Of a DNA stretch of 64,000 nt, positions 13,501 through 23,948 are shown in pieces. This stretch comes from Scolanthus callimorphus (Eukaryota; Cnidaria; Anthozoa; Actiniaria; Edwardsiidae), in assembly GCA_033964015.1 (NCBI GenBank), contig CM066914.1:8051831-8115830 (forward strand), given 5' to 3'. The stretch's first letter is position 1. The number at the start of each line of letters is the position of its first letter. The notes beneath the pieces are model-generated. The model was given only the letters and a program-made list of their open reading frames with translations. It was not told where the DNA came from and made no database searches. A program made the position numbers and the translations under genes.

Positions 13501-16500
13501 CATAGATGACTTCAGCTCGCACGGTAACAATCTTCATATCTGTCTTAGGACCTTCAAACAGCCGCCATTTTGTCAGCCTAGCAACATACTGAGTTAGAGA
13601 AAGCATCCATTTCCATCGGCTGATTTAGGGAATGTAGTGCGATATCGCGCGATTTTGACGGAGTCGACCTCTCGCCATATGCTAATTGGCCCCTGTATGG
13701 TGTTGCTGCCTAACGGGTGGTTCTCGCCTGGAACGCAAGCGCAGACGCAAGGATATCAAACTCTACATTTCTCTTTTTCTCAAGCGCAAGAAAATCGAGA
13801 TGTTGCGTTCCCTTGCGTCTAGTGTGAATGAAGCGAATGCAAGCGCAAGTAACTAATCAATGTTGATTGGCTTGCGCGTGCGTCGCTATGATTCACACTT
13901 GTCTTGCGCTTGCGTCCTGTGCTTGCGCTCCAGTGAGAACCAGTCTTAATAGCTTGCTGCATTCGTTAGAAGAATACAGATTCATGCATTTACTGTCCAC
14001 ACTTTGTCACCTTGCAGACTACCTCAAGTCCAAACTCACTGCCTACGTGGCCAAGCTTCGTAACGTCCGCGTCATCCGCACCAACAAACGAGAGGGCCTG
14101 ATACGAGCACGCCTTATAGGTGCGCGCGCAGCCACAGGTGACGTCATCACTTTTCTAGACGCGCACTGTGAGGCGAACGTTGGTTGGTTGGAGCCTCTGT
14201 TGGCGCGTATCCATAGCGACCGGACAATAGTGGCCGTGCCTGTCATTGATATTATCAGCTCTACGAACTTTGCGTACAGTGGGACGCCTAGTGGGGTGAT
14301 TGGAGGGTTTAGTTGGGACATGCAGTTCACTTGGCACTCCTTGCCGTACAGTAGACAGAAGGACAGGAAAGATAAAACTGAACCTATAAGGTAGGCCTGT
14401 CTGTTCCCCTGTTGCTAGGCTACTAACAGGCCCTTCTTTGTTGTATCCTAGTGGCCTCCTATTTGGCAGAAATTCCTTGGACTGAGTATGCGACTTTCAG
14501 GAGGCTGAGCGAACATACTTTTAGTTAATTTGATAGGATTTTTACCGACTTCAATAATGTGGATGTAGATATTTTTGAGCGCTGTATCCTTACTGTTATC
14601 TGTCCCTTGTAGGACGCCAACTATGGCCGGGGGTCTTTTCTCCATCGACCGTAAGTACTTTTTCGAGTCTGGTTCATATGACGCGGGCATGGACCTCTGG
14701 GGCGGAGAAAACCTCGAGATGTCATTCAGGGTTAGTGCAGGCAAAATCCACTTTGGTTACTTAAATGTTTAACTATCACAAACAATCACAACGTACTTTA
14801 TACATTTAAAGTTATAGTAGGTTGTCCTAATGCTAATGCTAAACTAATTGTATGTCTCTCCCGCTCTTTTTCGGTAGATTTGGCAGTGCGGTGGAAAGCT
14901 TGAGATCCTACCCTGTTCACGTGTTGGCCACGTGTTCCGCACGCGCTTTCCGTACTCGTTCCCTGGCGGCTATAGCGAAGTGAGCGTGAACCTGGCACGT
15001 GTTGTGCACGTGTGGATGGATGGTTATAGCGAGTTCGTGTACATGAAAAGACCAGACCTGAAGAGGCTCAGCTACGGCGACACGTCCTCTCGGCTCGCGC
15101 TCAGAAAGCGACTCAAGTGTAAGAATTTTAAGTGGTACTGGAAACGGTCTACCCTGAGCAGACTTTACCAGGAGGAAATGCCCTGCGGTTTGGCGAGGTA
15201 AATGACTAGGTTTTTCTTACTCTTGTTTTCTCCGGACTATTAGAACTTGTAACGGCCTTCCGGACTCTGTAACTTGCTCACTCAATGTAAATACTTTCAA
15301 GTCGTCCTCACAGCTCTGCATACCAACAACCAGAGCCCCGTTTCACGTTAACATGCTTTAGGACCGCCGCTGTCACTCCTAGCTATCTTTAGAATAATTT
15401 ATTTACGTATTTAATGCTAAGCTCGCAGCGCATGAAAAGGAACTGAGATGAATGCTCGCTAACAACACTTCCAGTTACCTATCTTCTTCGCGCCGTGTGG
15501 CGCATAAGGACTCCAAAGAATTCTTCCGATTTTTTCCTGTCTGCAGCACACACTCGTGCCTCGTTCCATGTCTGCATCACCTCTCTCCTTATCCCCTGTA
15601 CCCTCCAAGGTTGTGTTTGGTCGCCCCCCACCCCCCTTTCCATTTTCCTTCAGGTGCCCAGGTCGCTGCTACGCTGTTATGCCTGTCTTGATCTTGTCTT
15701 AAATTTGACCAATCATCTTCCACCAATGTTTTAATCTCTTGTCGGCGTTTTCGTTTACTTTATCTTGCAGGTCCGTAACCCCGAGAGCCTTCTTTGTGTT
15801 GATACTCTAGGGAGAACTCTAGCGGGGGCGTTAGGCGTGTCTCAGTGCCACGGGATGGGCGGAAACCAGGTAGGTGAACTAGATATTTTTGTTAACGAGA
15901 TTTTCACGCCCCCTTCGGAAACTCGAGATTTTGGGTGTTTTTTGCTGTTGTTGTTTTTAACGGCCTGGTTTCTTGTATTTAATACATCTTCCCCATGAAA
16001 AATCCGTAACTCATCCAGAAGAAAATTAGAAGACATGTTTTAAGCACAAGTTCCTGGACTGCTGGCACGCACTGATTCAGTAGCAGAGAAGTTGCACTGA
16101 AATTCTTTCTTTGTGGTTGAACACCATCGTGAATTTCATGGTACCACGCCCTGTGCTTCTTGCACGCACTAGCTCAGTAGCAGAGGCTAGGCATACTCTG
16201 TTTAGAGCTGTTCTGGTAGCTTTTCTTTCCGCTGGATCTATCTTGGATATATCTTGTAACGTCATGCAATTCAGCCTTAGAGGGCTGCCATATGATTTTG
16301 AAATAAAGCTATCTATCTATCTATCTATCTGAACACCAAACATGAGTTTAATGTTACCACGCGCTGTGTATTACTGGCACGTGTCTAGATAAGTAACAGA
16401 GGCACCTTTTCTGGGAGATCTTCTATCCGATTGAACACCCGCGTTTAATTTGTTTTATAGATGTTCTTCCTAACAGATGACGGCCAGCTGAAAACTGGGG

Positions 16501-19500
16501 ATGATTCCAAGCCGATGTGTGCAGAAGCCCTGGATGGAGATATTATGCTAATGGGCTGCGACGATCGAGAGGAGAACAAACAATGGCGTATCCGAGTAAG
16601 TGTTAGACAACGGCAACGACAAACATGGTCTGCCTGTTGTGCGCATTCTTTTGTGGGGTTCCTGTGGAAAATATTCTTGCGGGCAATCCACATTTAAGAC
16701 AGGGGCCCATCAACAGGAGCCTCCTCTACTCCACTACTCCTCCTTCCTCTATCTACTGCACTAGGTCTAGCCATGTGCACAGGAGTAGAAGAGTCAGGAG
16801 CCCATCAACAGGAGTCTCCTCTACTCCACTACTCCGCCTTCCTCTATCTACTGCACTAGGTCTAGCCATATGCACAGGAGTAGAAGAGTCAGGAGTCCAT
16901 CAACAGGAGCCTCCATCTACTCCACTAGGTCTAGCCATATGCACAGGAGTAGAAGAGTCAGGAGCCCATCAACAGGAGTCTCCATCTACTCCACTACTCC
17001 TCCTTCCTCTATCTACTCCACTAGGTTGAGCCATGTGCACAGGAGTAGAAGAGTCAGGAGCCCATCAACAGGAGCCTCCTCTACTCCACTACTCCTCCTT
17101 CCTCTATCTACTCCACTAGGTTGAGCCATGTGCACAGGAGTAGAAGAGTCAGGGGCCCATCAACAGGAGTCTCCTCTACTCCACTACTCCTCCTTCCTCT
17201 ATCTACTCCACTAGGTCGAGCCATGTGCACAGGAGTAGAAGAGTCAGGAGCCCATCAACAGGAGTCTCCATCTACTCCACTACTCCTCCTTCCTCTATCT
17301 ACTCCACTAGGTTGAGCCATGTGCACAGGAGTAGAAGAGTCAGGAACCCATCAACAGGAGCCTCCTCTACTCCACTACTCCTCCTTCCTCTATCTACTCC
17401 ACTAGGTTGAGCCATGTGCACAGGAGTAGAAGAGTCAGGAGCCCATCAACAGGAGTCTCCTCTACTCCACTACTCCTCCTTCCTCTATCTACTCCACTAG
17501 GTTGAGCCATGTGCACAGGAGTAGAAGAGTCAGGAGCCCATCAACAGGAGTCTCCATCTACTCCACTACTCCTCCTTCCCCTATCTACTCCACTAGGTCG
17601 AGCCATGTGCACAGGAGTAGAAGAGTCAGGAGCCCATCAACGGAGACTCCTCTACTCCACTACTCCTCCTACCTCTATCTACTCCACTAGGTTGAGCCAT
17701 GTGCACAGGAGTAGAAGAGTCAGGAGCCCATCAACAGGAGTCTCCATCTACTCCACTACTCCTCCTTCCTCTATCTACTCCACTAGGTTGAGCCATGTGC
17801 ACAGGAGTAGAAGAGTCAGGAGCCCATCAACAGGAGTCTCCATCTACTCCACTACTCCTCCTTCCTCTATCTACTCCACTAGGTTGAGCCATGTGCACAG
17901 GAGTAGAAGAGTCAGGAACCCATCAACAGGAGCCTCCTCTACTCCGCTACTCCTCCTACCTCTATCTACTCCACTAGGTCGAGCCATGTGCACAGGAGTA
18001 GAAGAGTCAGGAGCCCATCAACAGAAGCCTCCATCTACTCCACTACTCCTCCTTCCCCTATCTACTCCACTAGGTCGAGCCATGTGCACAGGAGTAGAAG
18101 AGTCAGGAGCCCATCAACAGGAGTCTCCATCTACTCCACTACTCCTCCTTCCTCTATCTACTCCACTAGGTTGAGCCATGTGCACAGGAGTAGAAGAGTC
18201 AGGAGCCCATCAACAGGAGCCTCCTCTACTCCACTACTCCTCCTTCCTCTATCTCCTCCACTAGGTCTAGCCATATGCACAGGAGTAGAAGAGTCAGGGG
18301 CCCATCAACAGGAGCCTCCATCTACTCCACTACTCCTCCTTCCTCTATCTACTCCACTAGGTTGAGCCATGTGCACAGGAGTAGAAGAGTCAGGGGCCCA
18401 TCAACAGGAGCCTCCTCTACTCCACTACTCCTCCTTCCTCTATCTACTCCACTAGGTTGAGCCATGTGCACAGGAGTAGAAGAGTCAGGAGCCCATCAAC
18501 AGGAGTCTCCATCTACTCCACTACTCCTCCTTCCCCTATCTACTCCACTAGGTTAAGCCATGTGCACAGGAGTAGAAGAGTCAGGGGCCCATCAACAGGA
18601 GTCTCCATCTACTCCACTACTCCTCCTTCCTCTATCAACTCCACTAGGTTGAGCCATGTGCACAGGGGTAGAAGAGTCAGGAGCCCATCAACAGGAGCCT
18701 CCTCTACTCCACTACTCCTCCTTCCTCTATCTACTCCACTAGGTCGAGCCATGTGCACAGGAGTAGAAGAGTCAGGAGCCCATCAACGGAGACTCCTCTA
18801 CTCCACTACTCCTCCTTCCTCTATCTACTCCACTAGGTTGAGCCATGTGCACAGGAGTAGAAGAGTCAGGAGCCCATCAACAGGAGCCTCCTCTACTCCA
18901 CTACTCCTCCTTCCTCTATCTACTCCACTAGGTTGAGCCATGTGCACAGGAGTAGAAGAGTCAGGGGCCCATCAACAGGAGCCTCCTCTACTCCACTACT
19001 CCTCCTTCCTCTATCTACTCCACTAGGTTGAGCCATGTGCACAGGAGTAGAAGAGTCAGGAGCCCATCAACAGGAGCCTCCTCTACTCCACTACTCCTCC
19101 TTCCTCTATCTACTCCACTAGGTCTAGCCATATGCACAGGAGTAGAAGAGTCAGGAGCCCATCAACAGGAGTCTCCATCTACTCCACTACTCCTCCTTCC
19201 CCTATCTACTCCACTAGGTTAAGCCATGTGCACAGGAGTAGAAGAGTCAGGAGCCCATCAACAGGAGCCTCCTCTACTCCACTACTCCTCCTTCCTCTAT
19301 CTACTCCACTAGGTCGAGCCATGTGCACAGGAGTAGAAGAGTCAGGGGCCCATCAACAGGAGCCTCCTCTACTCCACTACTCCTCCTTCCTCTATCTACT
19401 CCACTAGGTTGAGCCATGTGCACAGGAGTAGAAGAGTCAGGAGCCCATCAACAGGAGTCTCCATCTACTCCACTACTCCTCCTTCCTCTATCTACTCCAC

Positions 19501-20476
19501 TAGGTTGAGCCATGTGCACAGGAGTAGAAGAGTCAGGGGCCCATCAACAGGAGCCTCCTCTACTCCACTACTCCTCCTTCCTCTATCTACTCCACTAGGT
19601 CGAGCCATGTGCACAGGAGTAGAAGAGTCAGGAGCCCATCAACAGGAGCCTCCTCTACTCCACTACTCCTCCTTCCTCTATCTACTCCACTAGGTTGAGC
19701 CATGTGCACAGGAGTAGAAGAGTCAGGAGCCCATCAACAGGAGCCTCCTCTACTCCACTACTCCTCCTTCCTCTATCTACTCCACTAGGTTGAGCCATGT
19801 GCACAGGAGAAGAAGAGTCAGGAGCCCATCAACAGGAGTCTCCATCTACTCCACTAGTTCTAGTCATATACACAGGAGTAGAAGAGGCTATTTTCAGCAG
19901 CGGATTCAGGGGATGTGCATTTGGTTCCCGTGCACACCCTCTTGTGAGTTGAAATTTTACAGGAAATTTTATCGCACGCGTTTTTTCTACGCCACATATT
20001 TTATATGTGGTCCACCCCTTCAAAAATACTGGATCCGCCACTGATTTTAGGACTCAGTGGATTTTGAATTTAAACGGCAGTGCGATGGCGGCACTGATTA
20101 CAGCCATTCATCGTAACCATGGCAACTAATTGACGCGGGATTCTCGCAAACTCTAATATAAAAAATAGGCTCATCTAGTTCTGTGCCTCGGACGCTCACC
20201 AAGTACATGGAATATTATATTCCACGCTTACCGATTCTGATTGTGCTAATAACATGTGTCATTGCTACATTTGGAAAATTATAAACCAAATAATATCGAT
20301 CTCTTATGGTCAATCCAAATCTAAATTTTACGTGTTTTTTTAAGGGAAAAACCATTTTCCACAAATCAATGCAACAATGCATGGAACTTGGTGGTGACCG
20401 ACAAAGCCTCGTTCTCAAGCCATGCAGTGGAGCCTCCAATCAGGAATGGGTTTTCCCTGAAAAGAGAACTAGATGA
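7544..20476 (+). CDS. Polypeptide N-acetylgalactosaminyltransferase (GALNT), eight exons, three apparent 1-bp deletions
   Basis: Golgi enzyme starting mucin-type O-glycosylation by moving GalNAc from UDP-GalNAc to Ser/Thr. Exons: 7544-8173, 13357-13523, 14018-14390, 14613-14730, 14878-15197, 15771-15869, 16461-16595, 20345-20476. Exon 1 gives a type II signal anchor (about residues 12-36), the stem, and [13 protein letters not shown] at the catalytic domain entry. Exon 2 has [20 protein letters not shown]. Exon 3 has [16 protein letters not shown] with the metal-binding Asp-x-His near residue 315. Exons 4-5 give [17 protein letters not shown]. Exons 6-8 form the ricin-type lectin domain ([14 protein letters not shown]). 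The frame breaks twice in exon 1 (an A run near 8039-8042, a G run near 8090-8093) and once in exon 5 (about 15150). Adding three bases gives 1977 nt, 658 residues, and restores all splice phases. I cannot assign the vertebrate subtype. Introns hold several transposons and the large minisatellite. Confidence 0.92.
8472..8502. repeat. Perfect 13-bp-arm palindrome
   Basis: CAGGGGCTCATAA is followed by a short spacer and its exact reverse complement. The CAGGGG start resembles the terminal repeat of hAT-type elements, so this may be two element ends joined with no interior. It lies in GALNT intron 1. Confidence 0.6.
9099..9378. mobile_element. MITE, family A (TTACTGCGG ends), copy 1
   Basis: Nearly the whole element is an inverted repeat. 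The end TTACTGCGGTTTTCATAATT and the inner arm around ACCGCCTTCTGGCTTCCGTC are both mirrored on the right side. The loop is about 60 bp. There is no coding capacity. Related copies are at 22084-22275 and 62694-62956. Target duplications are not clear. Confidence 0.8.
10616..10855. mobile_element. hAT-like MITE with perfect 8-bp target duplication
   Basis: The 240-bp element begins TAGACTGCTTGCA and ends with its reverse complement. The arms extend about 95 bp inward. Identical ATTTTTAG octamers flank it (10608-10615 and 10856-10863). An 8-bp duplication fits the hAT (or P) superfamily. The well-matched arms and intact duplication suggest a fairly recent insertion. It lies in GALNT intron 1. 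Confidence 0.85.
12166..12623. mobile_element. G-run/C-run capped inverted-repeat element, copy 1
   Basis: A G run at 12166-12190 leads into ACTCCAATATTTTTTTTGTC and GGGGATGATCGTCG. The exact reverse complement of this block occurs at 12567-12610 and runs into a C run. The interior carries repeats of the type CCCCTAAAAGATAC. It has no coding capacity. Confidence 0.75.
13000..13225. repeat. Cluster of inverted repeats built on gacgatttgttcgtc
   Basis: At least six direct or inverted copies of GACGATTTGTTCGTC-like words lie within about 220 bp, able to form several alternative hairpins. It is probably a degenerate MITE or a stack of them, in GALNT intron 1. Confidence 0.6.
13235..13281 (+). 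repeat. Retroposon-type tail with (GATT)n
   Basis: The end of a repetitive segment runs into five GATT-like tetramers, a common 3' tail for LINE and SINE copies. The body of the element is not clear. Confidence 0.35.
13718..13942. mobile_element. MITE with TGGTTCTCGC ends
   Basis: The left end TGGTTCTCGCCTGGAACGCA continues with agcgcagacgcaagg. The right end is an imperfect reverse complement ending in gagaacca. It is 225 bp, non-coding, and sits in GALNT intron 2. Confidence 0.7.
16126..16332 (+). mobile_element. 3' end of a LINE-like retroposon with (ATCT)n tail
   Basis: The segment ends with an AATAAAG-like motif and at least four ATCT tetramers (16310-16330). A microsatellite tail on a 5'-truncated copy is typical of CR1/L2-type LINE fragments. 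Only about 200 bp remains. It lies in GALNT intron 6. Confidence 0.5.
16695..19890. repeat. Minisatellite of about 33 units of 95-96 bp in the last GALNT intron
   Basis: The phrase ccatgtgcacaggagtagaa recurs at 16771, 16866, 16935, 17031, 17126, 17221, 17317 and so on to about 19795. Spacing is 95 or 96 bp, with one short 69-bp unit. Units differ at a few positions (gcctcctctac or gtctccatctac, gtcgag or gttgag, cggagactcc). Each unit holds the self-complementary words aggagtag and ctactcct, so single strands can fold. Apparent open frames across it come from repetition and the scarcity of stop words, not from a gene. Exon 7 ends about 100 bp upstream and exon 8 starts 455 bp downstream. Confidence 0.97.
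19895..20043. mobile_element. Short MITE with CAG(T/C)GGCGGATCCAG ends
   Basis: The left end cagcagcggattcagg and the right end ctggatccgccactg are imperfect inverted repeats around 149 bp. It abuts the minisatellite. One similar end (cagtggcggatccag) occurs alone at 25479. Confidence 0.6.
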
Positions 20477-20858
20477 CGGTCAGCGGTGCTTCCATAGCAA
20501 CAGGACAGGAGTATCCAGCATGCAGTAGAATTTTTGATATCATTTGACGACAGTTGGAGAATACAACAGTAGCAAACCTAGAAGACGCCGTGAAATGAAC
20601 AGAAGTCATTTTCCGTCTCATTTGTGTTTGCGCTGCTTGAATCTAATTTTAGAGATAAAATAGCTCAAAAATAACATAGTCATGTTAGGTTAATCCCTCA
20701 GAGAAATATATTTAAAGACAAAAATGAAATACGGATCCAGGAGCATAAATGTGCTACAAGACAGCAATTTTTCTAAATGAGCAAAATTTTGTCTCTTGCC
20801 GTTTTCCGGCAGGAATGAAAGCATATTGTCTAGCAGAAATTTATCTGTTTTTGAAAGA

Positions 20859-20864
20859 AATAAA
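20859..20864 (+). terminator. Candidate poly(A) signal for GALNT
   Basis: AATAAA lies 383 nt after the GALNT stop codon. This is positional evidence only. Confidence 0.35.
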
Positions 20865-22083
20865 AAGATAACCCATTTTGAAGAATATTGGTGCTTTGAC
20901 TCAAGACCCTGATGACTTGTTCGTCGCGTTTGCTGGAGATATCAAGCTCACTCCAGGAATATATATTAAAACCGTAGGTTCATTGCAGCTGCTAGTGATA
21001 GACCTTCCGAGACCAAAGAAAGAGGCTGCTCTGCTCTAAGCGCATGCGCATTTTGGTCTCTTCCTAGACAAACGATGGAGTGCGCTTGGGTATCACAAAC
21101 ACTTCAACTCCCAGAGAAAGTTGATTCTCCCCTTTCTTCTCTTCCCAATCGATGCCAAGGAAAATGATCACTGGTGGTGTTTGATGTTTGACTGTTCTTT
21201 CGTTTTGTTTTTTTGTTTGTTTGCTTCAGTTTGTTTATGCGTTTGTCTATGTGTCAGTTCTGGAAGTTGAGAATAAATTGATATCAATTCAGTTCCGACG
21301 CCTGGTGGTCGTTTCAACAAAGAGATAGATGTTCAGTCTCGCTTAGAGTGAAATTAATTATGACATAGCCCCTTGGTAATATAACTGAATCCCACAGAGA
21401 GAAATAAAACATTTATTTCTCTATTGGTTTTTGAAAAATGTATTAAGAGTTATAATTAAATGTTTTTGGTTTAATAAAATTGTTTTTCTGCTTGCACAAG
21501 GCTGCGATAGCAACTGGAACACATGTTTGGCAAGGCACAATAAGGTACGTGCAGTGTTTCATTCAAGGGCTATCCAATCAGAGCTAAAACAAGGCAAATA
21601 TAGAACAACTCCTGCCCTAAAATCAAACAGATGCAAAGATTTCTCAAGCTCTCGCGTGTCTTGGAAAAATATACGCTCACGACCTCAGTTTTTCCGTGTC
21701 AGGTTTGTACTACATTAATTCAAACAACTTGCAAGTCAGAGCTGCACTTTATAAGGTTGCCCACACGGTTGTTAAGGGCTTTCGGCACGACCAAAGAAAA
21801 ACGCTCGAAAACGGGTTTGTGTGGGCGCATATCTCTTCGAAAAAGTATTGAGGACAGCCCATACATGTCCAACAGATGTTCGGATTATGAAAGATCCCTT
21901 GACACTTTTTAAACAACTCCTAAGCAAGGGATATCCCCTGGGCCACATACTTTTTGCCGAAAGGCAAAGGCTGGACCCGCCATTTCTTCTAATAAGAGGA
22001 TTTTACTGTCGATGTACCATACTTTAAAAGTGATACTGATGGTAGTTAATACCCTAAATTTATGCATTTACTTTGAATCATTC

Positions 22084-22275
22084 TTACTGCGGTTTCATAA
22101 TTCTGCGAACTCTGAATCTTTTTCAGTAGCTTCCTCCGATCACACAACTAACACTAATCACTCAGAGGTTTTGCAAAAGCTATCCGGGATGCTTAGATGT
22201 TTGATTCAGGGAACGCTTTGAAAACACTATTAATAAGTCGGTGCAGAGTTCACAGAATTATGAGTACAGCAGTAA
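22084..22275. mobile_element. MITE, family A, copy 2
   Basis: The left end is TTACTGCGGTTTCATAATTC. The right end agaattatgagtacagcagtaa is the diverged reverse complement. It is shorter than copy 1 and its interior differs. It ends 111 bp upstream of the start codon of the secreted-protein gene. Confidence 0.65.
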
Positions 22276-22386
22276 TGACTATCTGGCAGAATACTTTAGA
22301 AATTTTTTATCGTGAAAGACCCATCATCAAAGGAGGAAAAACATTTTCTCCATACAATGCTTCTACTCTTGTTTGTTAAGGGGGCC

Positions 22387-22930
22387 ATGTCAAAAGGAGT
22401 ACTGGCAGCTCTGTTGTTGTTTGCAAGTATTGGCTTAGTACAGAGCCGTTACTATGGTAATCAGTACCTAGTGAAACCTTATGGACGAGACAAAGCTCTT
22501 CCTGTCGCACGAAAATCGCGAAAGACACTGGAAGACTCCGCTCCCCTGACGGCAAACAGTTATCTTCAGGAAAGGCGCAGTCGAATGAGGGACCGGTATG
22601 CTGCTGCTGTGGCCAAATCGTACATTACAGAAACAAGAGACTTCGGGATCTGCAAGCTCGAAAAGCAGGCAAGCGCTTGGGTGTGAATCCAGCCGCCTTT
22701 GAGAGGATGCAGCGCCATGTTGCCATGGTAACAAACAACCGCCTTTACAACTACGATGCCGCAAAACATCCCCAAAAAGACTCTCCCAAACGTCATCTGT
22801 ACAATCGTTATTTCCTTGATATTGCACTGAGCAAGAAGATGACCATCACGATGATGTTGGTCCTAAACATCTCCTGCGCGATCACCGTGGGAATCGCATG
22901 ATCATCAACCAACGCGAAGAAAATTACTAG
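22387..22930 (+). CDS. Small secreted protein of unknown function, two apparent 1-bp deletions
   Basis: The ATG at 22387 has a good context (ggggccATG) and starts a clear signal peptide, MSKGVLAALLLFASIGLVQS, with likely cleavage after LVQS. The mature part begins RYYGNQYLV and is rich in Arg/Lys and Tyr, with basic clusters (KSRK, ERRSR). In the first frame the reading ends at 22686. The sequence continues convincingly in the next frame (LRDLQARKAGKRLGVNPAAF, then VTNNRLYNYDAAKH). Near 22830 it moves once more, to an acidic stretch EQEDDHHDDVG and a tail RMIINQREENY ending at 22930. Both changes have the sense of a one-base deletion, and 544 + 2 nt gives exactly 182 codons (181 residues). 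I do not recognise the family. A matrix protein or peptide precursor would fit, but that is a guess. Confidence 0.6.
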
Positions 22931-23111
22931 TTGAGCAAGAAGAAGCGAGAATCACGTGACTTGGAGGTAAAGGTATTATCGTGACTAGTTTATCGAAGTA
23001 ACAATATTTGTTATTTGATCAACGGGTGGATGTTAGCCTGCAAGAGTTGGCGCTCGTAGAAAGAGGCTCTCGGTGAGTGCTAAAGTAAGTGGCATCGTAC
23101 CCAGAATTTTT

Positions 23112-23210
23112 AGGGCGCGCAAAGACTTGTGGGATAGTTTTAGCAGGGCGCGCAAGGAGTTGTGGGATAGTTTTAACAGGGCGCGCAGAGAGTTATGGGA
23201 TATGCGGAGA
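23112..23210. repeat. 33-bp tandem repeat, three units
   Basis: Units start agggcgcgcaaagacttgtg at 23112, 23145 and 23178, each with a few substitutions. Confidence 0.8.
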
Positions 23211-23291
23211 AAAATTCCCACAGTTCATTGCGCGCCGTGTGATACCCATTCCCAGTCCCTACGCCTTCAAAACAATTTTCACAGATCACCC

Positions 23292-23658
23292 GGGGGGGGG
23301 GGGGGGGGGGGGGGGGGGTTCTCCCATGTAAGAGTGATAGGGGTGCTCGTCGGGGCATCGGAAATCTACCCTAAAAAATACCAGGACATAAAAAATCCAC
23401 CCCCTAAAAAATACCTTATAAAACAAAATTACCCCTAAAAAATACCAACAATAAACCTTTTTTGTTACGTTTTGCTTGGTTTGTGACCCTTTCATTCATT
23501 TGCGTACCCCTAAAAAATACCATTTATTAGTGAAAGCCACAGTGTTTCTCCGATACCCCCTAAAAAAATACCTGAGAGTCGATTTGATCCCTAAAAAATA
23601 CGACGAACACCCCTATCAGGTCGGCATGTGAAGAAACCCCCCCCCCCCCCCCCCCCCC
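23292..23658. mobile_element. G-run/C-run capped inverted-repeat element, copy 2
   Basis: A G run at 23292-23319 is followed by ATAGGGGTGCTCGTCG. The reverse complement, cgacgaacacccctat, is at 23599-23615, before a C run ending at 23658. The interior has at least five CCCTAAAAAATAC words. Copies 1, 3 and 4 share this plan. Confidence 0.75.
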
Positions 23659-23948
23659 AAACGTTTTTCGTTTGTTGGTTTCTGATAGGGTATGTATTTC
23701 AGTATGGCTACCCTATAAACAAATTCGATCAAATTGTGCCGCATTTAGTGATAAAGACAGTTTATTTTACTAAACCTTTGCACGATTAACAAAATTCCGC
23801 GTGATTGCGATCAGCTGAGGCGGACCACCCTGGTGACTAACTTCAGGTCTACCTTATATAGGGTATACAATTTTAACTGTAGGTCTATGGTAGGGTATAA
23901 AAAAACGGTCTCTGACAGGGTCAGGTTTTGGAGACCTCGCAGCAGGTT

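Larger units (their letters stand above)
20477..22386. other. Region between GALNT and the secreted-protein gene
   Basis: It holds the GALNT 3' UTR, a family A MITE and AT-rich DNA. A short stretch at 21501-21545 has an acceptor-like cacaag and a donor-like aaggtacg around an open frame, but I cannot connect it to any gene. Confidence 0.45.

Noticed and set aside
16625..19693. Many long overlapping open frames, up to 221 residues, with repeats such as [11 protein letters not shown]
   Set aside because: They are the minisatellite read in all three frames. No start context, splice signals or codon bias support a gene, and they lie in a GALNT intron.
16695..19890. CRISPR-like array of regular repeats
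   Set aside because: Units are head-to-tail copies of the whole 95-96 bp with no variable spacers, in an animal intron.
23292..23658. Quadruplex-forming regulatory element
   Set aside because: The G run belongs to the terminus of a mobile-element family. A regulatory role would be speculation, and the run length may be an assembly artefact.
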